Below, piece after piece: positions 1 to 5,717 of a stretch of 7,031 nt of DNA. This stretch comes from Bacteroidota bacterium (GTDB lineage Bacteria > Bacteroidota > Bacteroidia > Bacteroidales > 4484-276), in the NCBI GenBank assembly GCA_013203545.1, contig JABMQA010001128.1, positions 1 through 7,031 of the forward strand. The letters are read 5' to 3'. Positions within the stretch are counted from its first letter, which is position 1; every line of letters starts with the position of its first letter. Under the pieces are notes generated by a model that was not told the DNA's origin, searched no databases, and was given only the letters and a program-made list of their open reading frames with translations. Made by a program: the position numbers and the translations under genes.

Positions 1-52
1 CTCGTGACCCCTTCCTTACCAAGGAAGTGCTCTACCCCTGAGCTACATCGGC
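1..52 (-). tRNA. tRNA-Thr(GGT), truncated by the window edge
   Basis: The 5' part of a tRNA reads on the minus strand from 52 leftwards. It has an acceptor arm beginning GCCGATG, a D arm GCTC/GAGC, and an anticodon stem CTTCC/GGAAG around the loop TTGGTAA. The anticodon GGT is at 18-20, giving threonine. The T arm and the 3' acceptor strand lie beyond position 1. Its first 15 bases match the Thr(TGT) gene at 337-409, so the two are probably related copies. It lies only 10 nt after tRNA-Gly and is the last tRNA visible in the cluster. In Bacteroidota tuf normally follows. Confidence 0.93.
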
Positions 53-62
53 TTGTGAATAG

Positions 63-135
63 AGCGGAAGACGGGGATCGAACCCGCTACCTACAGCTTG
101 GAAGGCTGTCGCTCTACCAGATGAGCTACTTCCGC
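63..135 (-). tRNA. tRNA-Gly(TCC)
   Basis: This is a complete 73-nt cloverleaf on the minus strand. The acceptor pairs GCGGAAG (5' end at 135) with CTTCCGC at 70-64. The anticodon stem ACAGC/GCTGT encloses CTTCCAA, with anticodon TCC at 100-102. The T arm contains GGTTCGATCC. The discriminator base is U, as usual for bacterial tRNA-Gly. No CCA is encoded, so CCA must be added after transcription. Confidence 0.96.
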
Positions 136-222
136 CTTTGGTTCAAAATCAAATGCCTGAGGAATATTCATGTCCTCTGACGGTTCCGTATTTTCCAAAT
201 CAAAAAAAAAAGAACTTACCAG
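136..222 (-). other. AT-rich spacer between tRNA-Tyr and tRNA-Gly
   Basis: This 87-nt spacer is much longer than the other inter-tRNA gaps (10 and 32 nt). On the minus strand it begins, 11 nt after the mature end of tRNA-Tyr, with a run of ten T (A run at 202-211). It then holds only short inverted repeats, ACGG/CCGT around 180-189 and GAGGA/TCCTC around 161-179. I see no consensus promoter in it and no strong hairpin ahead of the T run. It is probably removed during processing of the polycistronic tRNA transcript. Confidence 0.5.
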
Positions 223-304
223 TGGGGAGAGGAGGATTCGAACCTCCGAAGGCTTCGCCAACAGATTTACAGTCTGCCCCATTTGACCGCTCTGGTATCT
301 CCCC
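223..304 (-). tRNA. tRNA-Tyr(GTA)
   Basis: This is an 82-nt class II tRNA. The acceptor pairs GGGGAGA (5' end at 304) with TCTCCCC at 230-224, and the discriminator is A. The anticodon loop CTGTAAA holds GTA at 268-270. A long variable arm follows (GGCGAAGCC with its flanks), as expected for bacterial tRNA-Tyr, and then a T arm with GGTTCGAATCC. CCA is not encoded. Confidence 0.96.
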
Positions 305-336
305 GCACAATTAAGTAATATTTCTTTACCCAACTG

Positions 337-409
337 AGCCGATGGACGGACTCGAACCGCCGACCGGCTGATTACAAATCAGCTGCTCTACCGACTGAGC
401 TACATCGGC
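337..409 (-). tRNA. tRNA-Thr(TGT)
   Basis: This is a complete 73-nt tRNA and the first of the cluster in transcription order. The acceptor GCCGATG (5' end at 409) pairs with CATCGGC at 344-338. The anticodon stem GCTGA/TCAGC encloses TTTGTAA, with anticodon TGT at 374-376. The T arm has GGTTCGAGTCC. Together with the Thr(GGT) gene at the left edge it covers most threonine codons. Confidence 0.96.
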
Positions 410-452
410 CTGAATTCAATATTTTATAGAACTTTAAATGTTTTTGAATTAT

Positions 453-483
453 AAAAAAACAGTCCTTTTTTGAAAAAGGACTG
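453..483 (-). terminator. Rho-independent terminator of hpf
   Basis: An inverted repeat CAGTCCTTTTT/AAAAAGGACTG at 460-483 can form a stem of up to 11 bp with a very short loop; 9-10 bp around a TTGA-type loop is more realistic. On the minus strand it is followed immediately by seven T (A run at 453-459). It lies 59 nt after the hpf stop codon, and the tRNA cluster begins 43 nt further on. The tRNA promoter candidate directly abuts the stem on its upstream side. Confidence 0.85.
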
Positions 484-514
484 CAAAAGTATAATAGTTA
501 TTTGATTTACCAAA
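484..514 (-). promoter_or_regulatory. Promoter candidate for the tRNA(-tuf) operon
   Basis: On the minus strand this reads TTTG (514-511), then 19 nt, then TACTTTTG (491-484). That matches the Bacteroidota primary-sigma consensus TTTG-N19/20-TAnnTTTG. Transcription would be expected to start about 4-7 nt downstream, near 477-480, which lies inside the arm of the hpf terminator. It is the best consensus match between hpf and the first tRNA. A weaker alternative -7 box, TATAAAAT at 428-421, has no -33 partner. Confidence 0.65.
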
Positions 515-542
515 ACTTTTTTTGAAAATAATTATTAAATAG

Positions 543-842
543 TTAAATCTTTCTCATTTTTTCCTTGTGCTTAATCAATTGCCGTCTTAAAGCTTCAACT
601 GCACTATCGGTAGATTCTTCAAATGATTTGCTCTGCTTCTTTGCATAGAGATCGTTTCCTCTTACATTTAATCGTATTTCGGTGATTTTATTTTCTGCAG
701 ATTCAATATTGGCAACTTTTAAGGAGACCTCGCTACCAATAACCCCATCATAAAACTGAGAAAGTTTCTCAATCTTGTCTTTAATAAAATCCTCTAATTT
801 GGTGTCTGTTTTGAAATGAATTGAACGAATGTCTATTTGCAT
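543..842 (-). CDS. hpf: Ribosome hibernation-promoting factor, short HPF/RaiA family
   Basis: This 99-residue protein is the typical length of short HPF/YfiA proteins. It starts MQIDIRSIHF and shows the beta-alpha-beta-beta-beta-alpha pattern: a first strand at 1-10, an acidic/basic helix at 14-30, strands around 35-47 and 53-66, and a long C-terminal helix at 73-97 rich in Lys/Arg. It lacks the C-terminal dimerisation domain of long HPF. The family binds the 30S decoding region in slow-growing cells and blocks mRNA/tRNA, giving inactive 70S or 100S ribosomes; that role is family knowledge. The ATG is supported by GGAGG with a 7-nt spacer. Its start is 17 nt after the xerC stop, so it is probably co-transcribed, and it is followed by a terminator. 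Its place between xerC and the tRNA-tuf block is conserved in Bacteroidota. Confidence 0.93.
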   Translation of the reverse strand: MQIDIRSIHFKTDTKLEDFIKDKIEKLSQFYDGVIGSEVSLKVANIESAENKITEIRLNVRGNDLYAKKQSKSFEESTDSAVEALRRQLIKHKEKMRKI

Positions 843-849
843 AATCTTT

Positions 850-854
850 CCTCC
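850..854 (-). promoter_or_regulatory. Strong Shine-Dalgarno sequence of hpf
   Basis: Reading on the minus strand, GGAGG stands 7 nt before the hpf ATG and falls entirely within the 17-nt gap after the xerC stop. It is a perfect 5-base match to the 16S anti-Shine-Dalgarno core. Such sites are rare in Bacteroidota, and the neighbouring xerC has none. Confidence 0.8.
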
Positions 855-859
855 ATTAA

Positions 860-1747
860 TTAGGCTCTTGGATGAGCACGTTTATAAATTTCCTTTAATT
901 TTTCTATTGTAGTGTGTGTGTAAATTTGTGTGGCAGCCAGGCTGGAATGGCCCAGCAATTCTTTAACTGCATTTAAATCGGCACCGTTATTCAACAAGTT
1001 TGTTGCAAAACTGTGCCGCAAAGTATGGGGACTTTTCTTGGAATTTGATGATACATAGGCTAAATATTTATTTACTATTCGATAAACAAGTTTGGGGTAA
1101 AGTTGTTCTCCTTTTCCCGTAATAATATAATAAGGTGATGTTTTATTGTGTTTTTGCAAAATCTCCCTTCTAAGCGTATTGTGTTCGGTCATCAAGCAGG
1201 CCAGGTTTTTTGTGATAGGTATCAGCCTTTCCTTATTTCTTTTTCCAATAACTTTTAACGAAAAACTGTTAAGGTTAATTTTGTCGGTTTTTAAATTTAT
1301 TAGCTCCGATAACCGCATGCCCGTATCATATAGGATTTCAATAATTAATTTATCACGGGATGCTGTGAAACCCGTACCGAAATCGATCTCCTCTAAAAGG
1401 TGTTCCATTTCGTGTTCCTTGACAAAGGAAGGTAAGTAGCTCCCTGTTTTGGGTGGTGTTACCTTAAGCATGGGATTTTCCAATATTTTTTTTTCACGGA
1501 TCAGGAAGCGGTAAAATGAATTCAGACAACTGGTTTTGCGATTGATGGTACGTGTACTGACAGATTCATCGATCAGGAATACCAGCCACGACCGGATCAT
1601 AAAATGATCAGCATCTTCTGGTTGTACGATGTCGTAATGCGATTCTAGATATTGGGTAAACTGATCAAGGTCGCTTGTGTAAGCCTTGACTGAATGGTGG
1701 GAGTACCTTTTCTCTTGCTCTATATATCTTGTAAATCTATCCCTCAC
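860..1747 (-). CDS. xerC: Tyrosine site-specific recombinase, XerC-like
   Basis: This 295-residue protein is the normal size for XerC/XerD. An N-terminal SAM-like DNA-binding domain (about 1-95) starts MRDRFTRYIEQEKRYSHHSV. The catalytic domain (about 105-285) has the full active-site set: Arg145 in YDTGMR, Lys169 in VIGKR, His241 and Arg244 in PHTLRHSFA, His267 in LGHSS, and the nucleophile Tyr276 in IYTHT. XerC/D proteins resolve chromosome dimers at dif. The position between rpsU and hpf is the conserved place of a housekeeping recombinase in Bacteroidota, so this is not a phage integrase. Whether it is strictly XerC or a XerD paralogue cannot be settled here. The start is GTG: no ATG lies upstream in frame before a TGA, and no Shine-Dalgarno is present; nine T stand 5 nt before it. 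It probably has its own promoter and also receives rpsU readthrough. Confidence 0.92.
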   Translation of the reverse strand: MRDRFTRYIEQEKRYSHHSVKAYTSDLDQFTQYLESHYDIVQPEDADHFMIRSWLVFLIDESVSTRTINRKTSCLNSFYRFLIREKKILENPMLKVTPPKTGSYLPSFVKEHEMEHLLEEIDFGTGFTASRDKLIIEILYDTGMRLSELINLKTDKINLNSFSLKVIGKRNKERLIPITKNLACLMTEHNTLRREILQKHNKTSPYYIITGKGEQLYPKLVYRIVNKYLAYVSSNSKKSPHTLRHSFATNLLNNGADLNAVKELLGHSSLAATQIYTHTTIEKLKEIYKRAHPRA

Positions 1748-1778
1748 TATGCAAAAAAAAATAGGAAAACTTTTCTTT

Positions 1779-1810
1779 CAAAGATAGAACAAAATTATCT
1801 TCAAAACAAA
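1779..1810 (-). promoter_or_regulatory. Promoter candidate for xerC-hpf
   Basis: On the minus strand this reads TTTG (1810-1807), 20 nt, then TATCTTTG (1786-1779), a full match to the Bacteroidota consensus. The -7 box and the spacer length are identical to those of the rpsU promoter. The predicted start near 1772-1775 leaves a leader of about 25 nt before the GTG of xerC. The rest of the 107-nt gap after rpsU is A/T-rich, and I see no terminator hairpin in it, so rpsU transcripts may run on. Confidence 0.7.
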
Positions 1811-1854
1811 AAAAACCTATTTTAATTTCAAATAAATATTTTTGGTGATGGAAA

Positions 1855-2049
1855 CTAAATTTCCTCCTCAACTCTTAACTGTTGGATATAGATGGCTTTG
1901 AGTTTTATTTCTCGTTTTTTAACAGAAGGTTTTGTGTATTTTTGTCTTTCCCTTAGTTCTTTTACAACTCCGGTCTTTTCAAATTTCCTTTTATACTTCT
2001 TAAGTGCCCTATCGATATTTTCGCCTTCTTTTACGGGAATAATTATCAT
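1855..2049 (-). CDS. rpsU: 30S ribosomal protein bS21
   Basis: This 64-residue basic protein matches bS21. It begins MIIIPVKEGENIDRALKKYK, continues with the basic segment RKFEKTGVVKELRERQKY (21-38), and has a Lys-rich C-terminus (KPSVKKREIKLKA, 40-52). bS21 sits near the 3' end of 16S rRNA on the 30S platform. In Bacteroidota the bS21/bS18/bS6 neighbourhood is known to occlude the anti-Shine-Dalgarno sequence, which explains the poor Shine-Dalgarno use of the phylum. The ATG here is, unusually, preceded by GAGGT at 7 nt, in keeping with reported rpsU autoregulation in this group. A consensus promoter lies about 65 nt upstream. No terminator is seen before xerC. Confidence 0.95.
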   Translation of the reverse strand: MIIIPVKEGENIDRALKKYKRKFEKTGVVKELRERQKYTKPSVKKREIKLKAIYIQQLRVEEEI

Positions 2050-2056
2050 GTTAAAT

Positions 2057-2061
2057 ACCTC
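2057..2061 (-). promoter_or_regulatory. Shine-Dalgarno sequence of rpsU
   Basis: On the minus strand AGAGAGGT (2064-2057) precedes the rpsU ATG. Its GAGGT core is 7 nt from the start codon and pairs perfectly with the anti-Shine-Dalgarno. The site lies in the 8-nt loop of a weak all-A/T 5-bp inverted repeat (TTAAA at 2068-2064, TTTAA at 2055-2051). The stem is probably too weak to matter alone. Confidence 0.75.
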
Positions 2062-2112
2062 TCTTTAAATAGTTTGTATTTTATTTAATAGATTTTTTTT
2101 AAAATCGGTGTG

Positions 2113-2144
2113 CAAAGATATGACTATGTTTTTAATTAACCAAA
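2113..2144 (-). promoter_or_regulatory. Promoter candidate for rpsU
   Basis: On the minus strand TTTG (2144-2141), exactly 20 nt, then TATCTTTG (2120-2113) fit the Bacteroidota consensus completely. The expected start near 2106-2109 gives an A/T-rich rpsU leader of about 57-60 nt, long enough for translational control around the Shine-Dalgarno. Confidence 0.75.
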
Positions 2145-2173
2145 ATATTTTTAGATAATTCGGCATAGAAATG

Positions 2174-2202
2174 AAAAAGGCTGTTCATATTTTGAACAGC
2201 CT
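2174..2202 (-). terminator. Rho-independent terminator after the VPS10-like gene
   Basis: A perfect 10-bp inverted repeat AGGCTGTTCA/TGAACAGCCT (2178-2187 and 2193-2202) has a 5-nt loop. On the minus strand it is followed by five T (A run 2174-2178, whose last base is also in the stem) and preceded by A residues. It lies 22 nt after the stop codon of the large gene. A T-rich run also follows on the plus strand (2204-2209), so it could work in both directions, but no plus-strand gene leads into it. Confidence 0.85.
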
Positions 2203-2224
2203 CTTTTTTGAATTGGGATCAATA

Positions 2225-5200
2225 TTAATTTTTCTTTAACTCCGGTAATCTTCCAGGTGTCCATGGAGCATCATACAACTCCATTTCACTTTCAAGGGCT
2301 TTTACCTCCAGGTCGAGTTGCTTAATTTTTTCCAACACGGGTGGTAATTCCTCCAATAGGATGTCATAGCTATCCAACTGTGTTTTAGTTGGTGCAGAAG
2401 TCGAACCCCAATGTGAGTAAGCAATTGCATTCAAGCGAATGTTAAGCGGAACCTGTTCAGGGGGAACTTCCTCCCAACTTGCTGCAGCTTCCGTTCCATT
2501 AAATTCAAATTCGATCTCTTTAAGATCTTCGCTTACAGTTCTTGCACGCATTGATAAATCAGAAGGTGCCGATGGTGTATTGTGTAGGGCCTGCCTGATA
2601 TATTCTGCTTTTTCCATCAGTTCTTCCAAGTAATTTTCAGCTCCGCGCATGGTTCGTGCCAGTTCCGATACATTGTTCTGGTAATTTACCAGTTCCTTTC
2701 TGTCGGTTGCCGGTAGGGTAGCATTCAGGAGTGGTTTTGTTATAAATGCAACAGGATCGGCCAACTGCGTAACATCCCCGTTATGATCCATTGAAAGGGT
2801 AACATAGTAAGTTCCGGGAAGGGCAAACATACCATCACCACCATCATTTGCAGGATCAAATTTGTCCTTTTTGAGGCGGACCGGGTTTTTTCCCTGATAC
2901 CGGAGATTCCAGTTAATCCTGCTAATGCCTTCAGAGGGTTTTTTGTATAATTTCCTAACAACATTCCCATCCTGATCGGTGATTGTAAATATGAGCAGGG
3001 GTGCGGTTTCATTTTCTTCTTCACCTAATTGTTCCCGGGTTGGTTGTGGTATGGGTTCTCCATTTTTAAAGAGCTCTTTCTCTTTTTTCAGCCTTTCCTG
3101 TTTTTTTGTTTTTGGGAGCTCCTTTATATAATAGGTGAACACTGCACCAAAATCAGGATTGTCAGCAGAAAAGTAGGTTGACCCCTGACCGTATCTGCCA
3201 CCGGTTTGTACATACATGAGCGCATCTTTTACTGGGAAAAATATGGCGTTGGATGTGTCAAGCCTTTTCGCTGTGATTTCACGAAGTGGGCTGTAATCGT
3301 CAATAATATAAAATCCGCGGCCAAATGTTGCCACCACCAGATCGTTCTCACGTTCCTGAATCACCAGGTCTTTCATGGCAACATCAGGAATTCCCGAACT
3401 AAGCTCCACCCATGTTTTTCCTCCATCAACGGTAAAAAAAGCATTAAACTCTGTTCCCACAAAGAGCAGGTCAGGATTTACGGGATCCTGGATGATTGTA
3501 TGTACAGTTTCGTCATCAGGCAGGTTTCCGGCTATTGAGATCCAAGTGTTTCCTTTGTCTTCGCTTTTCAGCAAATAAGGTTTGAAGTCATCGCTTTTGA
3601 TGTTGTCAAATGAGGCATACACAACATTTTCATCAAAACGTGAAGGCAGAATATCGCTCACATAGGTATATTCCGGTACGCCGGGGAAAGCGCTGATTTT
3701 AAGCCAATTTTCACCTGCATCCTCGGTTACCTGAATAAGGCCATCATCCGTGCCAACGTAAATAAGATTTTCTTTTAATGGTGACTCCGCCAGCGAGACA
3801 ACAGTACCCCACTGGGATGTTGACACATCCTTTGATACCGCGTTTGATGGCCAGTATTTCCCCATGACCTGAAACTGGTTACGGTCTTCATCCCGTGTAA
3901 GATCATCGCTAATCACCTGCCAGCTATTTCCACGGTCATCACTTTTGAAAAGCTTGTTGGCGCCAATGTATAGCCTGGTACCGGAATGCGGACTTAAAAT
4001 AAATGGTGTGTTCCAGTTCCAGCGGTAGGTAAGCTCATCTTTTCGTGGTTCAGGTTTGATTTTGATCCTTTCACCTGATTTTTTATCATATCTGTAAATA
4101 TTTCCGTATTGGTATGCCGAATAAACGATATCAGGATTTCCGGGTTCGATGGCCTGAAAAAAACCATCTCCTCCAAGTGTTACGATCCATTCATCACTGG
4201 TCACTCCCTGGCGGCTTGTATTTCTGGATGGCCCGCCCATGCTGTTATTGTCCTGCGTGCCACCATACACCCAATAGAATGGTTTGGTATCGTCAACGTT
4301 AACCCTGTAGAATTGTGTGACTGGCAGGTTGCTCTTGAAAATAAAATTTTTACCTGCATCAAAGGTTTCATAAACGCCGCCATCGCCACCAATCATAAAA
4401 TGCTGTGTATCGGATGGGTCGATCCACATGGCGTGGTCATCCACATGACGGGAATTGTTTCCAATAGAGTTCCATGTTTTACCACCGTCAGTAGTCACTC
4501 TCGAAACTGTTTCCATCGAATAGACTTTATCTACATCCTCCGGATCGCAATAGATTTCGTTGTAATACTGGCCACTTGCAGAATGATCACTCATTTTATT
4601 CCAGGATGCCCCCCTGTTTGTTGACCGGAAGAAACCTCCCTTATCATCTGCCGCCTCCACGATCAGGTAAAGCACATCCGGGTTAACAGGTGAGATATCG
4701 ATACCCATTCCGCCGATGTGTGAACCAGGTAATCCTTTTGTTATCTTTCCCCAGTTTTTTCCGCCATCGGTGGTTTTGTGTACGGCAGATTCAGGGCCAC
4801 CACCAATTTTTGTAAAGCTTCTGCGCCTTCGCTGTTCTGATGTGGCATAGATGACGTCAGGATCACGGGGGTCCATAACCATATCATTGATACCGGTATT
4901 TTCGCTGATATCAAGGGACTTTTCCCATGTTTTTCCACCATCAGTGGTTTTATAAAGTCCACGGTCTCCACCCGGACCCCAGGCTGAACCTTCGGCAGCG
5001 ACATAAACTATATCCGGGTTTTTGGGGTGGATAATGATTTTTCCAATCTGGCGAGAGCTGTCAAGTCCCATGTTTGTCCAGGAACTGCCACCATCTTCTG
5101 ACTTGTAAACCCCGTTGCCATAACCCAGTGCACGCTGGTGATTGTTTTCTCCGGTACCCAGCCACACTACGTTGCTGTTGGAAGGTGCGATTGCGATGAA

Positions 5201-5557
5201 TCCCATCGAATATGCCCCGTGATTATCGAAAATCGGTTTGAATGAAGTCCCGTTATTTTCGGTTTTCCAAACATGACCCGAGGCAACAGCAACATAGTAT
5301 TCGCTATGGTTACATGGATTTACCGCGAAGTCTGCAATTCTGCCGGAGGTAAAGGCCGGCCCGATCCCACGCCATTTTAAACCTGAAAAAGTTCCCGATT
5401 TTAAAGTATCGGAAGATTTTTCATCATCCCCTTTCTTTTTCCGGGCGTCCACCTGCAATGATGCGAATATCAGGATTGCCGACAAAAGCAACATCATCAC
5501 GTTCGTTGCACTCCACTTTTGATATGGAGTGCCAGTTTTAGTTAGATTTTTTTGCAT
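2225..5557 (-). CDS. Exported Asp-box (BNR) / VPS10-sortilin-like beta-propeller protein
   Basis: The protein has 1110 residues from the chosen ATG. An upstream in-frame ATG at 5608 would add 17 residues, but it lies before the start predicted from the -7 box at 5610-5617. The N-terminus has a basic stretch, a hydrophobic core (MMLLLSAILIFASL, about 21-34) and VDA before RKKKG, which looks like a signal peptide; no lipobox Cys is seen. I count 11 Asp-box motifs (S/T-x-D-x-G-x-T/S-W), at about residues 99, 153, 204, 262, 312, 355, 398, 539, 611, 665 and 709. Good examples are SEDGGSSW and TTDGGKTW. They fall into two groups, suggesting two beta-propellers. GGTQDN (432-437) and GGDG (462-465) stand between them. 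Residues about 853-943 look like an Ig/FlgD-like beta domain, and about 953-1095 is largely helical. The end, PWTPGRLPELKKN, is not a T9SS sorting domain. Relatives are usually called glycosyl hydrolase or VPS10 proteins; the substrate is unknown and no catalytic residue can be assigned. Confidence 0.88.
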   Translation of the reverse strand: MQKNLTKTGTPYQKWSATNVMMLLLSAILIFASLQVDARKKKGDDEKSSDTLKSGTFSGLKWRGIGPAFTSGRIADFAVNPCNHSEYYVAVASGHVWKTENNGTSFKPIFDNHGAYSMGFIAIAPSNSNVVWLGTGENNHQRALGYGNGVYKSEDGGSSWTNMGLDSSRQIGKIIIHPKNPDIVYVAAEGSAWGPGGDRGLYKTTDGGKTWEKSLDISENTGINDMVMDPRDPDVIYATSEQRRRRSFTKIGGGPESAVHKTTDGGKNWGKITKGLPGSHIGGMGIDISPVNPDVLYLIVEAADDKGGFFRSTNRGASWNKMSDHSASGQYYNEIYCDPEDVDKVYSMETVSRVTTDGGKTWNSIGNNSRHVDDHAMWIDPSDTQHFMIGGDGGVYETFDAGKNFIFKSNLPVTQFYRVNVDDTKPFYWVYGGTQDNNSMGGPSRNTSRQGVTSDEWIVTLGGDGFFQAIEPGNPDIVYSAYQYGNIYRYDKKSGERIKIKPEPRKDELTYRWNWNTPFILSPHSGTRLYIGANKLFKSDDRGNSWQVISDDLTRDEDRNQFQVMGKYWPSNAVSKDVSTSQWGTVVSLAESPLKENLIYVGTDDGLIQVTEDAGENWLKISAFPGVPEYTYVSDILPSRFDENVVYASFDNIKSDDFKPYLLKSEDKGNTWISIAGNLPDDETVHTIIQDPVNPDLLFVGTEFNAFFTVDGGKTWVELSSGIPDVAMKDLVIQERENDLVVATFGRGFYIIDDYSPLREITAKRLDTSNAIFFPVKDALMYVQTGGRYGQGSTYFSADNPDFGAVFTYYIKELPKTKKQERLKKEKELFKNGEPIPQPTREQLGEEENETAPLLIFTITDQDGNVVRKLYKKPSEGISRINWNLRYQGKNPVRLKKDKFDPANDGGDGMFALPGTYYVTLSMDHNGDVTQLADPVAFITKPLLNATLPATDRKELVNYQNNVSELARTMRGAENYLEELMEKAEYIRQALHNTPSAPSDLSMRARTVSEDLKEIEFEFNGTEAAASWEEVPPEQVPLNIRLNAIAYSHWGSTSAPTKTQLDSYDILLEELPPVLEKIKQLDLEVKALESEMELYDAPWTPGRLPELKKN

Positions 5558-5609
5558 CTTGAATAATATTTTGTGACAGTTGAAAATTGAGTAAAATGAA
5601 ATTAGCATC

Positions 5610-5617
5610 CAAAAATA
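5610..5617 (-). promoter_or_regulatory. Possible -7 box of the VPS10-like gene
   Basis: TATTTTTG on the minus strand fits TAnnTTTG, but there is no TTTG at the right distance upstream, only a T-rich stretch at 5635-5641. If used, transcription would start near 5603-5606, inside the longer reading frame. That favours the ATG at 5557 with a leader of about 46-50 nt. Confidence 0.4.
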
Positions 5618-5670
5618 GCTAAGTCGTGGTAAATAAAAAACTTCCGCTCTAATTTGTAATAATTTTCAAT

Positions 5671-5680
5671 AATGATCATT
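5671..5680 (+). promoter_or_regulatory. Perfect palindrome AATGATCATT, possible operator
   Basis: A 10-bp perfect palindrome lies in the divergent intergenic region. It sits where the -33 element of the plus-strand promoter would be, and an additional CAAT/ATTG pair (5667-5670 and 5678-5681) overlaps it. A regulator bound here could affect the PKD gene, but a short A/T-rich palindrome also arises by chance. Confidence 0.25.
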
Positions 5681-5697
5681 GTCTTTGGGATTTGTTA

Positions 5698-5705
5698 TAA
5701 TTTTG
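5698..5705 (+). promoter_or_regulatory. Possible -7 box of the PKD/T9SS gene
   Basis: TAATTTTG fits TAnnTTTG exactly. No TTTG stands 19-20 nt upstream; the nearest TTTG at 5684 is too close. The predicted start near 5709-5712 would leave a leader of only about 6-15 nt before the ATG codons at 5718 and 5724. Confidence 0.45.
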
Positions 5706-5717
5706 CATCTAAAATCT

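Noticed and set aside
91..333. Minus-strand open frame of 80 codons across the tRNA-Tyr and tRNA-Gly genes
   Set aside because: Both ends are translations of tRNA genes; AHLVERQPSKL is a common artefact of reading a tRNA as protein. Only the short spacer between them reads like a natural peptide, with no start signal.
527..536. Palindrome AATAATTATT just after hpf
   Set aside because: It is all A/T in a very A/T-rich stretch and is likely chance; it is not placed relative to any promoter element.
1146..1439. Plus-strand open frame of 97 codons inside xerC
   Set aside because: It lies wholly antisense to a gene with all catalytic residues, shows no domain and has no promoter or ribosome site; it mirrors the xerC codons.
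860..1747. The tyrosine recombinase beside tRNA genes as a sign of an integrated element
   Set aside because: The neighbours are the conserved housekeeping order rpsU-xerC-hpf-tRNA, no attachment-site repeat of a tRNA 3' end is seen, and no phage or conjugation genes are present.
2439..5004. Several plus- and minus-strand open frames of 60-171 codons within the VPS10-like gene
   Set aside because: All are shadows of the 1110-residue frame, whose repeated Asp-box motifs prove it is the coding one. Their Cys/His/Trp-rich or low-order sequences are typical of antisense reading.
5557..5608. The longer start for the VPS10-like gene, adding 17 residues
   Set aside because: It would place a Cys/His-containing stretch before an already long signal-peptide n-region, and it lies upstream of the start predicted from the -7 box at 5610-5617.
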